This document shows, piece after piece, positions 19,776-28,122 of a stretch of 64,000 nucleotides of DNA (position 1 is its first letter; each line of letters starts with the position of its first letter). Under the pieces are notes generated by a model. It did no database searches, had not been told where the DNA came from, and saw only the letters and a list, made by a program, of their open reading frames with translations. The translations under genes and the position numbers were made by a program. This DNA is from Peptococcaceae bacterium (GTDB lineage: Bacteria; Bacillota; DSM-12270; Thermacetogeniales; Thermacetogeniaceae), in assembly GCA_023249405.1 (NCBI GenBank), contig JAHFCR010000001.1, forward strand, positions 63,647 to 127,646, read 5' to 3'.

Positions 19776-20189
19776 GGTTGACTCCTTTATTCCCTGATTT
19801 GCTGATTTTTTGCTTCGGTTAAACACTAAGAGCAGCCTAGCAAACCCTTAAGGGCCGACAGGACTCATCCTTAATAATTGCCACACCAATGTTTCCATTC
19901 TGCCTGGACAGCTGCGGCAACGTTTTTTCCGGATAGCATGACAACTGGCGACGGTCTTCGGATCATGTTTGGTTTATGGAAATGGGAGATTCCTGGAAGA
20001 AAGCCCACAAAGCAATTGCTTCGACGCCAAATACCTTATTCCTCTCCCTTAAAAAGATTTCCCTAAGCTAATTATTCCATTCTTACATGGTCTTTCATAC
20101 TACGCATCAGGAAGAGCCGCGATCGCTTTTGAAAAACAGGACAACCGGCGCGCCTCGGAAGGCCATCTGACCGGACAACGGTGGAAAAG
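19776..20189. other. Intergenic stretch of about 410 bases without a supported gene
   Basis: Between argS and rlmH neither strand shows a frame with a ribosome-binding site or family resemblance. It presumably holds the argS promoter on the minus strand and the end of the rlmH transcript. No clear terminator or riboswitch was seen. Confidence 0.5.
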
Positions 20190-20681
20190 TCAGTAATGGT
20201 AAGGTTCCTGGCGCAGAATGCGAAAGGCGCGGTACAACTGTTCCAGGAGAATGACCCGGGCCAACTGGTGGGGGAAGGTGAAAGTGGAAAGGGACAGACG
20301 CATGTGGGCTTGGTCCAGAATGGCGGGTGACAATCCCAGGGTGCCTCCGATGATAAAAGAGATCTGAGGTGGGCACCCGGTAAGCGCCCGCTGCTGCTGG
20401 CCCAACCAGGCAGCAAGTTCTTCAGAGGTGAATCGGGCACCCTGCAAGTCCAGGGCCACCTGCTGACAACTATCCGATAAGCGCCGCCGCAGCCGTTCCC
20501 CCTCTCTCAATTTCACCGCCTGGCGTTCACGGGCGCCGGACGGCACCGGATCGTCGTCCACCTCGATGATCTCCAGGCGAGTGTATCGCTGCAGCCTCTT
20601 GACATATTCTTCCTGAGCCATAATATAGCCCGGCTCCTTGACGCGCCCGACAGCAACGATACTGATACGCACCGGCCCCAC
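20190..20681 (-). CDS. rlmH: 23S rRNA pseudouridine(1915) N3-methyltransferase
   Basis: A SPOUT-class methyltransferase of about 160 residues that modifies 23S rRNA helix 69. RISIVAVGRVKEPGYIMAQEEYVKRL at the N-terminus, ALDLQGARFTSEELAAWL in the middle and the SAM-knot segment ISFIIGGTLGLSPAIL identify it. HQLARVILLEQLYRAFRILRQEPYHY ends it. GTG codons at 20681 and 20672 are both possible starts; family alignment from memory favours 20672. Confidence 0.93.
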   Translation of the reverse strand: MGPVRISIVAVGRVKEPGYIMAQEEYVKRLQRYTRLEIIEVDDDPVPSGARERQAVKLREGERLRRRLSDSCQQVALDLQGARFTSEELAAWLGQQQRALTGCPPQISFIIGGTLGLSPAILDQAHMRLSLSTFTFPHQLARVILLEQLYRAFRILRQEPYHY

Positions 20682-20686
20682 CCGCC

Positions 20687-21316
20687 TCAGCGGTACAGGT
20701 GATGAATATTGATCTTGTAATCGGTCAACAGAGGATGTTCCACTGTAACCGGGATCAACTTCCTGTGCTCCCTGAGGCCGGAAGCCGTCAACTCTCGAAG
20801 GAAATCGAAGGTGACCTTGCGCCCGGGATGAGCAAACAGCATTTGTCCGTATGGCGCCAGGTTACCCGCAAGGATTCGGCTAACATAGGGGTTGCTCTTG
20901 GGATTATAAAGCACGTCCGAACCGATGATCCAGTCAAACTGCTCCTTGAGCGGCCAGTCGCGCCAATCGGCCAGCTCGAAAGACATTCCCTCGATCCCAT
21001 TCTGTAAAGCGTTGCGGCTGGCTATGGTCAGGGCATCCGGCTGATAGTCGCTGATAGTCACCCGGCCGCCCTTACGGGCTGCTACCAGGCCCGGCAGGCC
21101 CAACCCGGCGCCCAGTTCCAACACTGTGGCCCCCTTGAAATCGACGCTCTCCCAGATGTACTGGGCCAGGCCACGGGAGGCCGGCCAAAGCTCCGCCCAG
21201 TATGGGATCTTGTCGTCGTTCTCGGGGTCAGTGACCAGGTCCTCTACATTGGCTACGATCTCAAAAGAGAGAGACAAGCCTGGAAGGCAATAAGACCACT
21301 CTTTGGTGCTGATCAT
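20687..21316 (-). CDS. Class I SAM methyltransferase, METTL21/NNT1-like
   Basis: A 209-residue methyltransferase. The SAM site is TVLELGAGLGLPGLVAARKG, followed by TISDYQPDALTIASRNALQNG. IIGSDVLYNPKSNPYVSRIL carries the D-x-x-Y type motif of the lysine or nicotinamide methyltransferase-like group. PYWAELWPASRGLAQYIW near residue 37 is also typical. The ATG at 21316 (MISTKEWSYCLPG) follows GGAGGAAGAGC. The substrate is unknown; bacterial members are thought to methylate proteins. Confidence 0.85.
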   Translation of the reverse strand: MISTKEWSYCLPGLSLSFEIVANVEDLVTDPENDDKIPYWAELWPASRGLAQYIWESVDFKGATVLELGAGLGLPGLVAARKGGRVTISDYQPDALTIASRNALQNGIEGMSFELADWRDWPLKEQFDWIIGSDVLYNPKSNPYVSRILAGNLAPYGQMLFAHPGRKVTFDFLRELTASGLREHRKLIPVTVEHPLLTDYKINIHHLYR

Positions 21317-21344
21317 GCTCTTCCTCCGTCTTCTGCCTACGGTT

Positions 21345-21878
21345 TCAAACCCGGACCACCAGCACTGCGCACAAGATACCGAGCAATAGGCCCACGGACG
21401 CCTCCAATGGAGTATGCCCCACCCCATCCTCCCAAAGGTAGGAATCGGTGGCGACTCCCTGCAACCGCTCTTTTAACACCCTGGTATGTTCGCCCACTAC
21501 CCGTCGCAGGGTGATGGCGTCGTAGATCACAATTCCTCCGAGCACGGCAGCAATCTGAAACAGAGGCGAGACCCAGCCATATTCCAGTCCCAGTGAGGTG
21601 GCCAGGGCGGCGGCAACTGCCGCGTGAGAGCTAGGCATGCCTCCACACTGAGTTATCCGCGACCAGAGTATGGTGTTGGATTCGGTCCTGGCCGTAAACG
21701 GCTTCATCCCCTGGGCACAGATCATGCTCAGCAAACTGGAGAGAATATAGCGATCGTGGACGATCGGCGGTAGAAAGCGCAGGCCTCCCCATAAAACCAT
21801 GCTGACCAGCGCTACGATATAAATTGCTCGGCGCCTGGCTATTCCCCACACTCTCGTCACTACGCCTCCAACAGTCAT
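21345..21878 (-). CDS. Divergent PAP2 family membrane protein (DUF212)
   Basis: A 177-residue membrane protein related to acid phosphatases. The phosphatase-like signature is TQCGGMPSSHAAVAAALATSLGLE (residues about 74-97), and IYDAITLRRVVGEHTRVLKERL matches the C-terminal family motif. Three to four hydrophobic segments are present, ending in LLLGILCAVLVVRV. The start is uncertain. The ATG at 21878 overlaps the deacetylase frame by 248 bases; an ATG at 21812 would still overlap by 182. Confidence 0.82.
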   Translation of the reverse strand: MTVGGVVTRVWGIARRRAIYIVALVSMVLWGGLRFLPPIVHDRYILSSLLSMICAQGMKPFTARTESNTILWSRITQCGGMPSSHAAVAAALATSLGLEYGWVSPLFQIAAVLGGIVIYDAITLRRVVGEHTRVLKERLQGVATDSYLWEDGVGHTPLEASVGLLLGILCAVLVVRV

Positions 21879-22590
21879 GCCACTTCCTCATCCTTTCTCC
21901 CTCATCCATCAATTCGCTTACGGTTACAGGCACCAGGCCTTTGGCCAGTAAATCACCCAACAACTGCGGCAGTGCCTCTGTCAGAGCTGAAGCATTGCGC
22001 CGCACCCCCGAACCATCATGAAAAAGAATAATAGAACCAGGACAAGCCCACCGGGAAACCTTGCGAACAATCAAACGGGCCGGAGTCATGAAGAACCAAT
22101 CCAACGAATCCAGGGACCACAGCACTACCTTCTGAGCAGTCTTACGCATCCAGTAGTGGGTGATCAGGTTGGACATGCCCCAGGGCGGCCGGAAACAACG
22201 CACCTGCTTGCCCGACAATTCTCTTAACGTGGCCAACGACTCCTGGATCTCCAGACGCGACCGGTGCGGGGACAGAAACCAGAACGGGGAATGGTGCATC
22301 CCATGGCTCCCTATTTCGTGCCCCTGGCTTATGATCTGCCGGACGAGATCAGGGTGCTTGCGGGCATTCTCCGCTACCATAAAAAAAGTTCCAGAAACTC
22401 CCTTTTGGGCCAGGATCTCCAGAATAATCGGCGTAAAGACAGGGTCGGGACCATCGTCAAAGGTTAGGGCCACCTTATTGCCTGCCTCCCCCTTACGAAG
22501 TACATCACGACTCTGCCACCGGTTCCACAAATCTGGTAATAGCGCCCATATTGTCAAAACGCCTACGATCAAAGCCTCAATCAGTTCCAA
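21631..22590 (-). CDS. Polysaccharide deacetylase (NodB domain) with an overlapping C-terminal extension
   Basis: A membrane-anchored NodB-fold deacetylase acting on wall or capsule glycans. Residues 1-20 form a signal anchor. The metal and catalytic motifs are VALTFDDGPDPVFTPII, GHEIGSHGMHHSPFW and RCFRPPWGM, and the fold ends near residue 235 (VPVTVSELMDEGE). The frame then continues about 85 residues (KWHDCWRRSDESVGN onward) that are polar, low in family likeness and simply the out-of-frame reading of the next gene. A lost stop or frameshift near 21880 is likely. The functional protein probably ends close to there. Confidence 0.85.
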   Translation of the reverse strand: MELIEALIVGVLTIWALLPDLWNRWQSRDVLRKGEAGNKVALTFDDGPDPVFTPIILEILAQKGVSGTFFMVAENARKHPDLVRQIISQGHEIGSHGMHHSPFWFLSPHRSRLEIQESLATLRELSGKQVRCFRPPWGMSNLITHYWMRKTAQKVVLWSLDSLDWFFMTPARLIVRKVSRWACPGSIILFHDGSGVRRNASALTEALPQLLGDLLAKGLVPVTVSELMDEGERMRKWHDCWRRSDESVGNSQAPSNLYRSAGQHGFMGRPALSTADRPRSLYSLQFAEHDLCPGDEAVYGQDRIQHHTLVADNSVWRHA

Positions 22591-22605
22591 GTTTCTCGCT
22601 GCTCC

Positions 22606-23874
22606 TCAGTCAACGCACTTGATCCTGGCGCCAAGGGCGCTAAATTTCTCAACCACCTTTTCATAACCCCGTGCAATCAGTTCCGCCTGGCAGATTTCTG
22701 TCTCTCCCTCGGCAACAAGACCCGCCACTATTAGGGCGGCTCCTGCCCGGAGGTCGGTGGCTTTCACCTGGGCCCCGAGTAAACGCACCGGTCCTTCGAC
22801 CACAGCCGTATGCCCCTTGACTCGAATTTGAGCCCCCATACGCTTCAACTCGTCAGCCACCCGGAAGCGATTATCGAAGACGTTCTCGCTGATCACGCCG
22901 GTACCAATGGCCAAACAGAGCAAGACCATGATCGGCGACTGCAGGTCTGTGGGAAAACCAGGATAGGGAAAGGTCTTGATGTCCGTGGCCTGCAGCGAAC
23001 CATTACGTCTGACAGTCAGGGAGTCCTCATCCACCAGCACGTCCAGACCCATATCCTGAAGTTTGGCAATCACCGGCTGCAGGTGCTGGCTGATCACGTT
23101 CTCAATGGTCACCTCGGTGCCCATTGCGGCCGCGGCAATCATGTATGTGCCCGCTTCAATCCGGTCCGGAATCACGCTGAACCGCATTTGCTCCGAAGAC
23201 ACGCTGCGGGCGCCTGGTTCCCGGCCTTCAATTTTAATCAGGTCAGTACCCGCACCCCTGATAGTAGCTCCGGTAGCATTAAGAAAGCTGGCCAGATCTA
23301 CTATCTCCGGCTCCTTGGCCACGTTTTCCACCACCGTGGTCCCAGGAATACCGACCGCCGCCATCATTATATTCTCTGTAGCGCCCACGCTGGGAAAGTC
23401 CAGATAGATCCGGCCACCCCGGAGTTCCCGGGCTCGAGCGTCGATAAAACCGTGTTCCAGTACCACCTCAAACCCTAGGGCGTTCAGGCCCTTAACGTGG
23501 AGGTCCATGGGACGCGAACCGATATCGCATCCACCCGGCAACGGAACCTGAACTTGGCCAATTCTGGCCGCCAGAGCGCCTAGAAAAAGGTTGGAAGCCC
23601 GCAGTTTCTTGGCTAACTTGTAAGGAACGATCGCCTCAAACTGGTCCGGCCAGTTAAGCAATACCCGGTTAGCTTCCTGCCACTCCGCACGTCCGCCTAA
23701 TGCCCGGACAATCTCCAGTTGAGTCTCTACATCGGCAATACGTGGCACATTGTCCAGGATCACCTCGCCCCTGACGATGGCGCTGGCGGCAATCAACAAC
23801 AATGCGGCATTTTTAGCTCCGCTGACCCTGACACGACCCCGGAGCATGTTGCCCCCTTGGATTACCAGCTTCAT
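22606..23874 (-). CDS. murA: UDP-N-acetylglucosamine 1-carboxyvinyltransferase
   Basis: Transfers enolpyruvate from PEP to UDP-GlcNAc, the first committed step of peptidoglycan synthesis. The 422-residue length is standard. It begins MKLVIQGGNMLRGRVRVSGAKNAALLL. The active-site cysteine is kept in LPGGCDIGSRPMDLHVKGL, so classical fosfomycin sensitivity would be expected of this enzyme. ARELRGGRIYLDFPSVGATENIMMAAV and LMVLLC-type segments complete the fold. GGAGGATAGCC precedes the ATG. Confidence 0.97.
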   Translation of the reverse strand: MKLVIQGGNMLRGRVRVSGAKNAALLLIAASAIVRGEVILDNVPRIADVETQLEIVRALGGRAEWQEANRVLLNWPDQFEAIVPYKLAKKLRASNLFLGALAARIGQVQVPLPGGCDIGSRPMDLHVKGLNALGFEVVLEHGFIDARARELRGGRIYLDFPSVGATENIMMAAVGIPGTTVVENVAKEPEIVDLASFLNATGATIRGAGTDLIKIEGREPGARSVSSEQMRFSVIPDRIEAGTYMIAAAAMGTEVTIENVISQHLQPVIAKLQDMGLDVLVDEDSLTVRRNGSLQATDIKTFPYPGFPTDLQSPIMVLLCLAIGTGVISENVFDNRFRVADELKRMGAQIRVKGHTAVVEGPVRLLGAQVKATDLRAGAALIVAGLVAEGETEICQAELIARGYEKVVEKFSALGARIKCVD

Positions 23875-24099
23875 TAACGGCTATCCTCCAACCAATGATG
23901 TATCCAGCAAAGTTCCTTTCCGTATCTGATATATTCTCGGTGTTATTGATTATTCCTTCATTAACTGGCATCTTTTGAAAACTTCGACCTGAACTGACGT
24001 TGTTAGCCCTGTCGGACTGCTCGGGCCAGGCAGACCGCCACATTGGCACATCCCCGTCACTAGTTCAGTATAGTTGTTATCATCCCGTGGGATAATTAT

Positions 24100-24939
24100 T
24101 CAACATTGGGATCCATTGTAACTCCTGATGAACTCGTCAAGATTAATACCATAGGTCTTGGCGAAGGCCTTGTCCATCGGTTGGCCGCCTCCCAGGGCAT
24201 CGAGCAGGTCGCGCATACGCTCGGGACCGTATCTATCGATCAGAGAAGAGACCAGATCCTTGGCCACCGCATAGCTGTAATCCTGCCATACCGGGTCGTC
24301 AAAACGGCTATCCAACTGCTTAATGGTCACACCGGTGACCGCTATCCGTTCTCGGTCCGGCGGCTCGCCACCGGTAACCGTCTCTTCCGCATACTGGGCA
24401 AGGCCCTCGGTCAACCAACGAGGATAGTTGCCTCCAGTCTTATAATCCACCAACAAGTGCACATATTCGTGGGCCACCGGCCCCTGGGCCTGAAATATCT
24501 GCTGTTGTTGGTTGACCGGCGGGTCATCCATCCAGGCCAAGGGCGACAACACCCGGATTACTCCGGCCCAATAGACTCCCATAGCGCTCTCATCGCTGCC
24601 CCAGCCAAAGATCCGGTTCAAAGAAACACGATCCGGATAAATCAGGATAGGAACGCTTTTACCAGGGAAGTAGCCAAAATAGGCGCCTAACGGTTGGTAG
24701 ACCCGTTCCGCCTCTTGCAGGACCATCCGCGCACTGGCCTCATCACCCTGTTTATATTTGACAATAAAATGCCGGTCTTCGATCGACGGCCAGCTGTATG
24801 TTTCCAAGTTGATCACCAGGCGCTGGTAACTCCGGAACAGATCAGAACCGCGCAGTCGGACCGGGTTCCGCAAGCACAGGGTCAACGCCATGGCTATGAC
24901 CAGAATAGCAACAAAACAGGAGCTTAACAGGCGCTCCAT
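24100..24939 (-). CDS. Membrane-anchored gluzincin (peptidase MA-like)
   Basis: A 279-residue protein with an N-terminal membrane anchor (MERLLSSCFVAILVIAMALTLCL) and an extracellular metallopeptidase domain. The zinc motif is VAHEYVHLLVDYKTG (HExxH), with the third ligand in WLTEGLAQYAEETV about 18 residues later. FIVKYKQGDEASARMVLQEAERVYQPLGAYFGYFP is the usual N-terminal part of this family. The ATG at 24939 follows a GAGAGGGGGAACGGAG run. The substrate is unknown. Confidence 0.85.
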   Translation of the reverse strand: MERLLSSCFVAILVIAMALTLCLRNPVRLRGSDLFRSYQRLVINLETYSWPSIEDRHFIVKYKQGDEASARMVLQEAERVYQPLGAYFGYFPGKSVPILIYPDRVSLNRIFGWGSDESAMGVYWAGVIRVLSPLAWMDDPPVNQQQQIFQAQGPVAHEYVHLLVDYKTGGNYPRWLTEGLAQYAEETVTGGEPPDRERIAVTGVTIKQLDSRFDDPVWQDYSYAVAKDLVSSLIDRYGPERMRDLLDALGGGQPMDKAFAKTYGINLDEFIRSYNGSQC

Positions 24940-25223
24940 CTCCGTTCCCCCTCTCTCCTCCCCAATTATACTCGAAGAAAGAGGCTCTCCGGTCAACCAA
25001 TAAAAGGCAGGCTCTGCGATCAGACGCAGGGGCATAAAGTCGGTATCCTGCAGCGGGTACATACCGGCGGATGCCTCAATTTCGCAGGGGCTCGGTGGCC
25101 GCCAAAGCGTGCACCCGCGCTAAAGCCAGCACTCCCCTTAGTGCTGGCTTTAGCGGTCCATCTTATCTGCCGCTCCACCCTTTAGTCCGGGTGAAGCCGA
25201 TCTACCAGTTGCCACTCTCGCGC

Positions 25224-25430
25224 CTACTGTTGCTGAGATGGCGCCGGAGCGCTCTGCTGCTGGTTCTGCGGAGCCAGAGGAATACTGCCCACGCCATACC
25301 AGGCTAGCAACCCGATACTGATCATACCTACTAAAATCCATAACACTACTTTAGTAAAGACTCGCCGTTTACGAAGCGTACTGAGCAATCGAGACCCCTC
25401 CGAAGTTTTAAACGGATAATGTGACTTCAT
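25224..25430 (-). CDS. Small single-pass membrane protein, hypothetical
   Basis: A 68-residue protein starting at the ATG at 25430 (MKSHYPFKTSEGSRLL). A basic stretch (RKRRVFTKVV) precedes one membrane segment (LWILVGMISIGLLAWYGVGSI). A short Gln/Pro/Ala-rich outer tail follows (PQNQQQSAPAPSQQQ). The open frame continues upstream into repeat copy D, but that part is not protein-like. The ribosome-binding site is weak. It resembles small accessory membrane proteins near wall hydrolases; no function can be assigned. Confidence 0.6.
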   Translation of the reverse strand: MKSHYPFKTSEGSRLLSTLRKRRVFTKVVLWILVGMISIGLLAWYGVGSIPLAPQNQQQSAPAPSQQQ

Positions 25431-25518
25431 TTTACCACAACCCGGGGGAATAGCGTCGCGCTCTAGGATGCCTGTCCCGCATGAACGACAAACCAAACTC
25501 ACCAATAGGGACCGCCCG

Positions 25519-25682
25519 GATAAACAAATTCTTGATTCAGGTGGGGTTTTAACCCCACCTGAATCTGCTCTGAAACTGTTCATTTTCATTCTCTGATGGC
25601 GCCGCCGGGCGGCGTGGTGTCTTAGAAGATGTTATCCCGCCCAGGGGGCACCCGTCTTAGCGGCGGTTAGCTATCGGATAAA
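25519..25682 (+). repeat. Structured repeat element, copy D
   Basis: A 164-bp copy bounded by GATAAA (25519-25524 and 25677-25682). It has the hairpin GATTCAGGTGGGG / CCCCACCTGAATC with a TTTTAA loop, a shortened middle with GGGGGCACCCGTCTTAGC, and the 3' end GGCGGTTAGCTATCG. It lies between the small membrane protein and the large M23 hydrolase. Confidence 0.75.
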
Positions 25683-25715
25683 AAATATGGTCACCATAAC
25701 CATTACCAGGCTGTA

Positions 25716-27674
25716 TCAGCGTAAGAAACGCAAGGGGCTCGTCACGCTACCGTTGGAGATGACCTCGAAGTGGAGATGGGGACCGGTTGCCCTGCCGGTA
25801 GCGCCAACGTTACCGATAACCTCTCCCTTGCCAACCAGCTCCCCCTTACGCACATCGATCCGGGAGAGGTGACCGTAGCGGGTGGCCAGTCCGTCGCCAT
25901 GATCGACAATTACACAATTACCGTAGCCGCCGTCCCAGCCCGCAAAGGTCACTCTGCCGGTGGCGGCCGCCCTCACCGGAGTGCCGCGGGATGTAGCGAT
26001 ATCTATGCCCGTATGAAACTCTCTGCCGCGATAGCCAAAGGGAGAGGTAATAGTGCCACTTACCGGCCAGGATAAGACTCCGCTGCCAGATCCCCTGGAG
26101 GCCCCTCCAACATAGGCCACAGTGCGCTGCATCCCCTCTGCCACCAAGCGTGGCTGAGGTTGTTTCAAAACCTTGCTGGTCAATACAACCCGCTTCAACG
26201 CCTGCCCATTCAAGCGCACGATCTGATAGCGCACTTCCGCCAAGCCATCAGCTCCCGGCTGTAACACCCGGGTCTGACCGCGCCACAAGTTATTATCTGC
26301 CTGCACCTGGACTTCGCGTGGAATAGGCTCATTGTTTACCTGGCTGCTAATAACCAGCACACCCACTAGTGGCCGGCTAGTATTCAAGTGCAGTTTCTCG
26401 CCGCTATGGATGGAAGATCTGGAGATCTGGGGGTTGGCATCAAGCAGATCGCTCACCAGTAAATTGTTTTTACGGGCAATACTCCACAAGCTATCCCCGC
26501 CCTTCACGACGTAATCAGCCGTCTGGTTCTGGGCCTGTTGCAACAGCGCCATGGCGTTGACGACCGGCACCACCTGATTGATGGGCACCTGCTGTTGCAT
26601 GAGGGCAACATCATCGCTGAAGCGCACCTCCTGGATCTGCTCGCCTGGGTATTTCTGAACATAGTATGCCTTAAACTGGTCAAGCAACTGTTGGGCAACG
26701 TTTTTATTTGCTACTGCCAAAACCGGCTTATGGTTGACAATGATTATTTCCCCGTTGGTCATCCAGGGAAGGATTTTAAATTGCTGAGATAGTTCGTTGG
26801 ATGAACTCAGAAGAGCGCGGGAAGCCGTGTAGGTCCTGTAAGTTAAGGTAGCCGGCAAAAAAATGCCTGTCCCCAACTGGCGCTCCAACTGTTGCCGCAC
26901 CTGAATTCTGATCTCCTCACCGGCCTGGCGGGAAGCTACTATGCCGATCTCCCGCCCGTTATAGGCGACGGCATAGACCAGCCGGTTCTGGGTCAGTAAA
27001 AGATTGCCGCTGATCAGAATAAAACCGGCCAGCGCAGCGACAACGGCAGGCTTGGTCGCCAAGTACCGCCAGTCCAACTGCAACTTGCCGGTTCGCCAAT
27101 CGTCAACAGTCGCTAACATTGCGCTGACCTGATACTTAGCCGCTCCAGCATCCTGCCGCATCCAATTGCAAGCATCCACGATCCAGGAGCGGGCCCGGTC
27201 TGTAATCCCATAAAGCAGCATCCGGGCCGCCCCTGTCTGCCCCATCAACCATGCCTTGGCAAAATCCCCACTTTCAGGCCGGCCTTCAGTATAGAAATCG
27301 ATGAGGACAAAGGGCAGCCCCTTAATGCTTGAGGGTAGTTTTCTGATGAAAGTTGGCAGTCCCCTGAGCGATCTCCCTATCCGGCACAAATCCTTGATCA
27401 TCCAACCCGAGGCTTCCCGGCCCCACTGACCGGCATCAGAGGCGGCATTAAACATCAAGGGATGTGTCAGTTCAGACCATTGCCGTAGCCGCTCCCTGAT
27501 AGCGCTAGCTTTTCCGGAGCGCTTAATCCAGGCATTCCGGGCCATTTTCATAATTAACGGGGATTTTCCCACCGTTCTTACGGTCCAATCCCTGACTGCA
27601 CACTGACCTGTTCGGAAAAGTTGGCGCATACAGTATAATATATTTAACGCCTTCCGGCCTCTTTGCTCGCTCAT
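25716..27674 (-). CDS. LysM-G5-M23 cell-wall peptidase, membrane anchored
   Basis: A 652-residue murein hydrolase. The N-terminal 200 residues are amphipathic and basic, followed by one membrane segment (KPAVVAALAGFILISGNLLL, about 213-232). Outside lie a region with GREIGIVASRQAGEEIRIQVRQQLE and a LysM domain (about 390-435: VVKGGDSLWSIARKNNLLV). A G5 domain follows (about 440-515: NNEPIPREVQVQADNNLWRG). The M23 domain (about 545-652) has the zinc ligands EFHTGIDIATS and GPHLHFEVIS. The composition matches stalk-type peptidases used in growth or engulfment. The start pair ATGATG is at 27677/27674. Confidence 0.92.
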   Translation of the reverse strand: MSEQRGRKALNILYCMRQLFRTGQCAVRDWTVRTVGKSPLIMKMARNAWIKRSGKASAIRERLRQWSELTHPLMFNAASDAGQWGREASGWMIKDLCRIGRSLRGLPTFIRKLPSSIKGLPFVLIDFYTEGRPESGDFAKAWLMGQTGAARMLLYGITDRARSWIVDACNWMRQDAGAAKYQVSAMLATVDDWRTGKLQLDWRYLATKPAVVAALAGFILISGNLLLTQNRLVYAVAYNGREIGIVASRQAGEEIRIQVRQQLERQLGTGIFLPATLTYRTYTASRALLSSSNELSQQFKILPWMTNGEIIIVNHKPVLAVANKNVAQQLLDQFKAYYVQKYPGEQIQEVRFSDDVALMQQQVPINQVVPVVNAMALLQQAQNQTADYVVKGGDSLWSIARKNNLLVSDLLDANPQISRSSIHSGEKLHLNTSRPLVGVLVISSQVNNEPIPREVQVQADNNLWRGQTRVLQPGADGLAEVRYQIVRLNGQALKRVVLTSKVLKQPQPRLVAEGMQRTVAYVGGASRGSGSGVLSWPVSGTITSPFGYRGREFHTGIDIATSRGTPVRAAATGRVTFAGWDGGYGNCVIVDHGDGLATRYGHLSRIDVRKGELVGKGEVIGNVGATGRATGPHLHFEVISNGSVTSPLRFLR

Positions 27675-27908
27675 CATTTTTCCTCTCCCAAGGACCTTTA
27701 TATGCTCATACCAGGGCGTACGTGCTTATCGTTTTCTGGTGTTTTTCGGGATCTAGAGGCAATATGACTACTATTTAGTATATCGCCTAAATTTTATGCT
27801 GTAAAGGAACTGATTTCCGCAATTATCGCCATCATTTAACTTTTATGCTACCAGAGACCGATGATATGTCAGTTTTCCAACTTTCAGTTTTTATTCGCCT
27901 GGTGTTCT
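27675..27908. other. Intergenic stretch upstream of the large M23 gene
   Basis: About 230 AT-richer bases that should hold the promoter of the M23 gene on the minus strand. I looked for a c-di-AMP (ydaO-type) riboswitch, which often precedes wall hydrolases in Clostridia, and saw no convincing match. Confidence 0.4.
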
Positions 27909-28122
27909 TTTATCCGATTCAGAGGCCGGGGGGGACTAGGGAGTGGCCAAAATCAGGAGATATTGTGTAGACCATACTGCAGGCTCTCGAGCGCAAGCGG
28001 TGGGCGCCATATCCAGGCCTATGTCCGGACTGAACGCCGGCTCTGACGGTACCCGGAGTAGGTGAGATTGGCTCATCTAAGCATCAGATGGGGTTTTTAA
28101 CCCCGTCTGATGCAAGTTTATC
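27909..28122 (-). repeat. Structured repeat element, copy H
   Basis: A minus-strand copy of 214 bp between TTTATC (GATAAA reversed) at 28117-28122 and 27909-27914. The 5' hairpin is CATCAGACGGGG / CCCCATCTGATG, followed by CTTAGATGAG, CGGGTACCG and a GCGTTCAGTCCGGACATAGG block that also occurs in copy A. It lacks the GTGAA usually found after the first hexamer. Its first 39 bases encode the last 12 codons and the stop of the SCIFF maturase gene. Confidence 0.75.

Noticed and set aside
27675..27908. c-di-AMP riboswitch upstream of the M23 gene
   Set aside because: The conserved core of the ydaO class could not be found on the minus strand.
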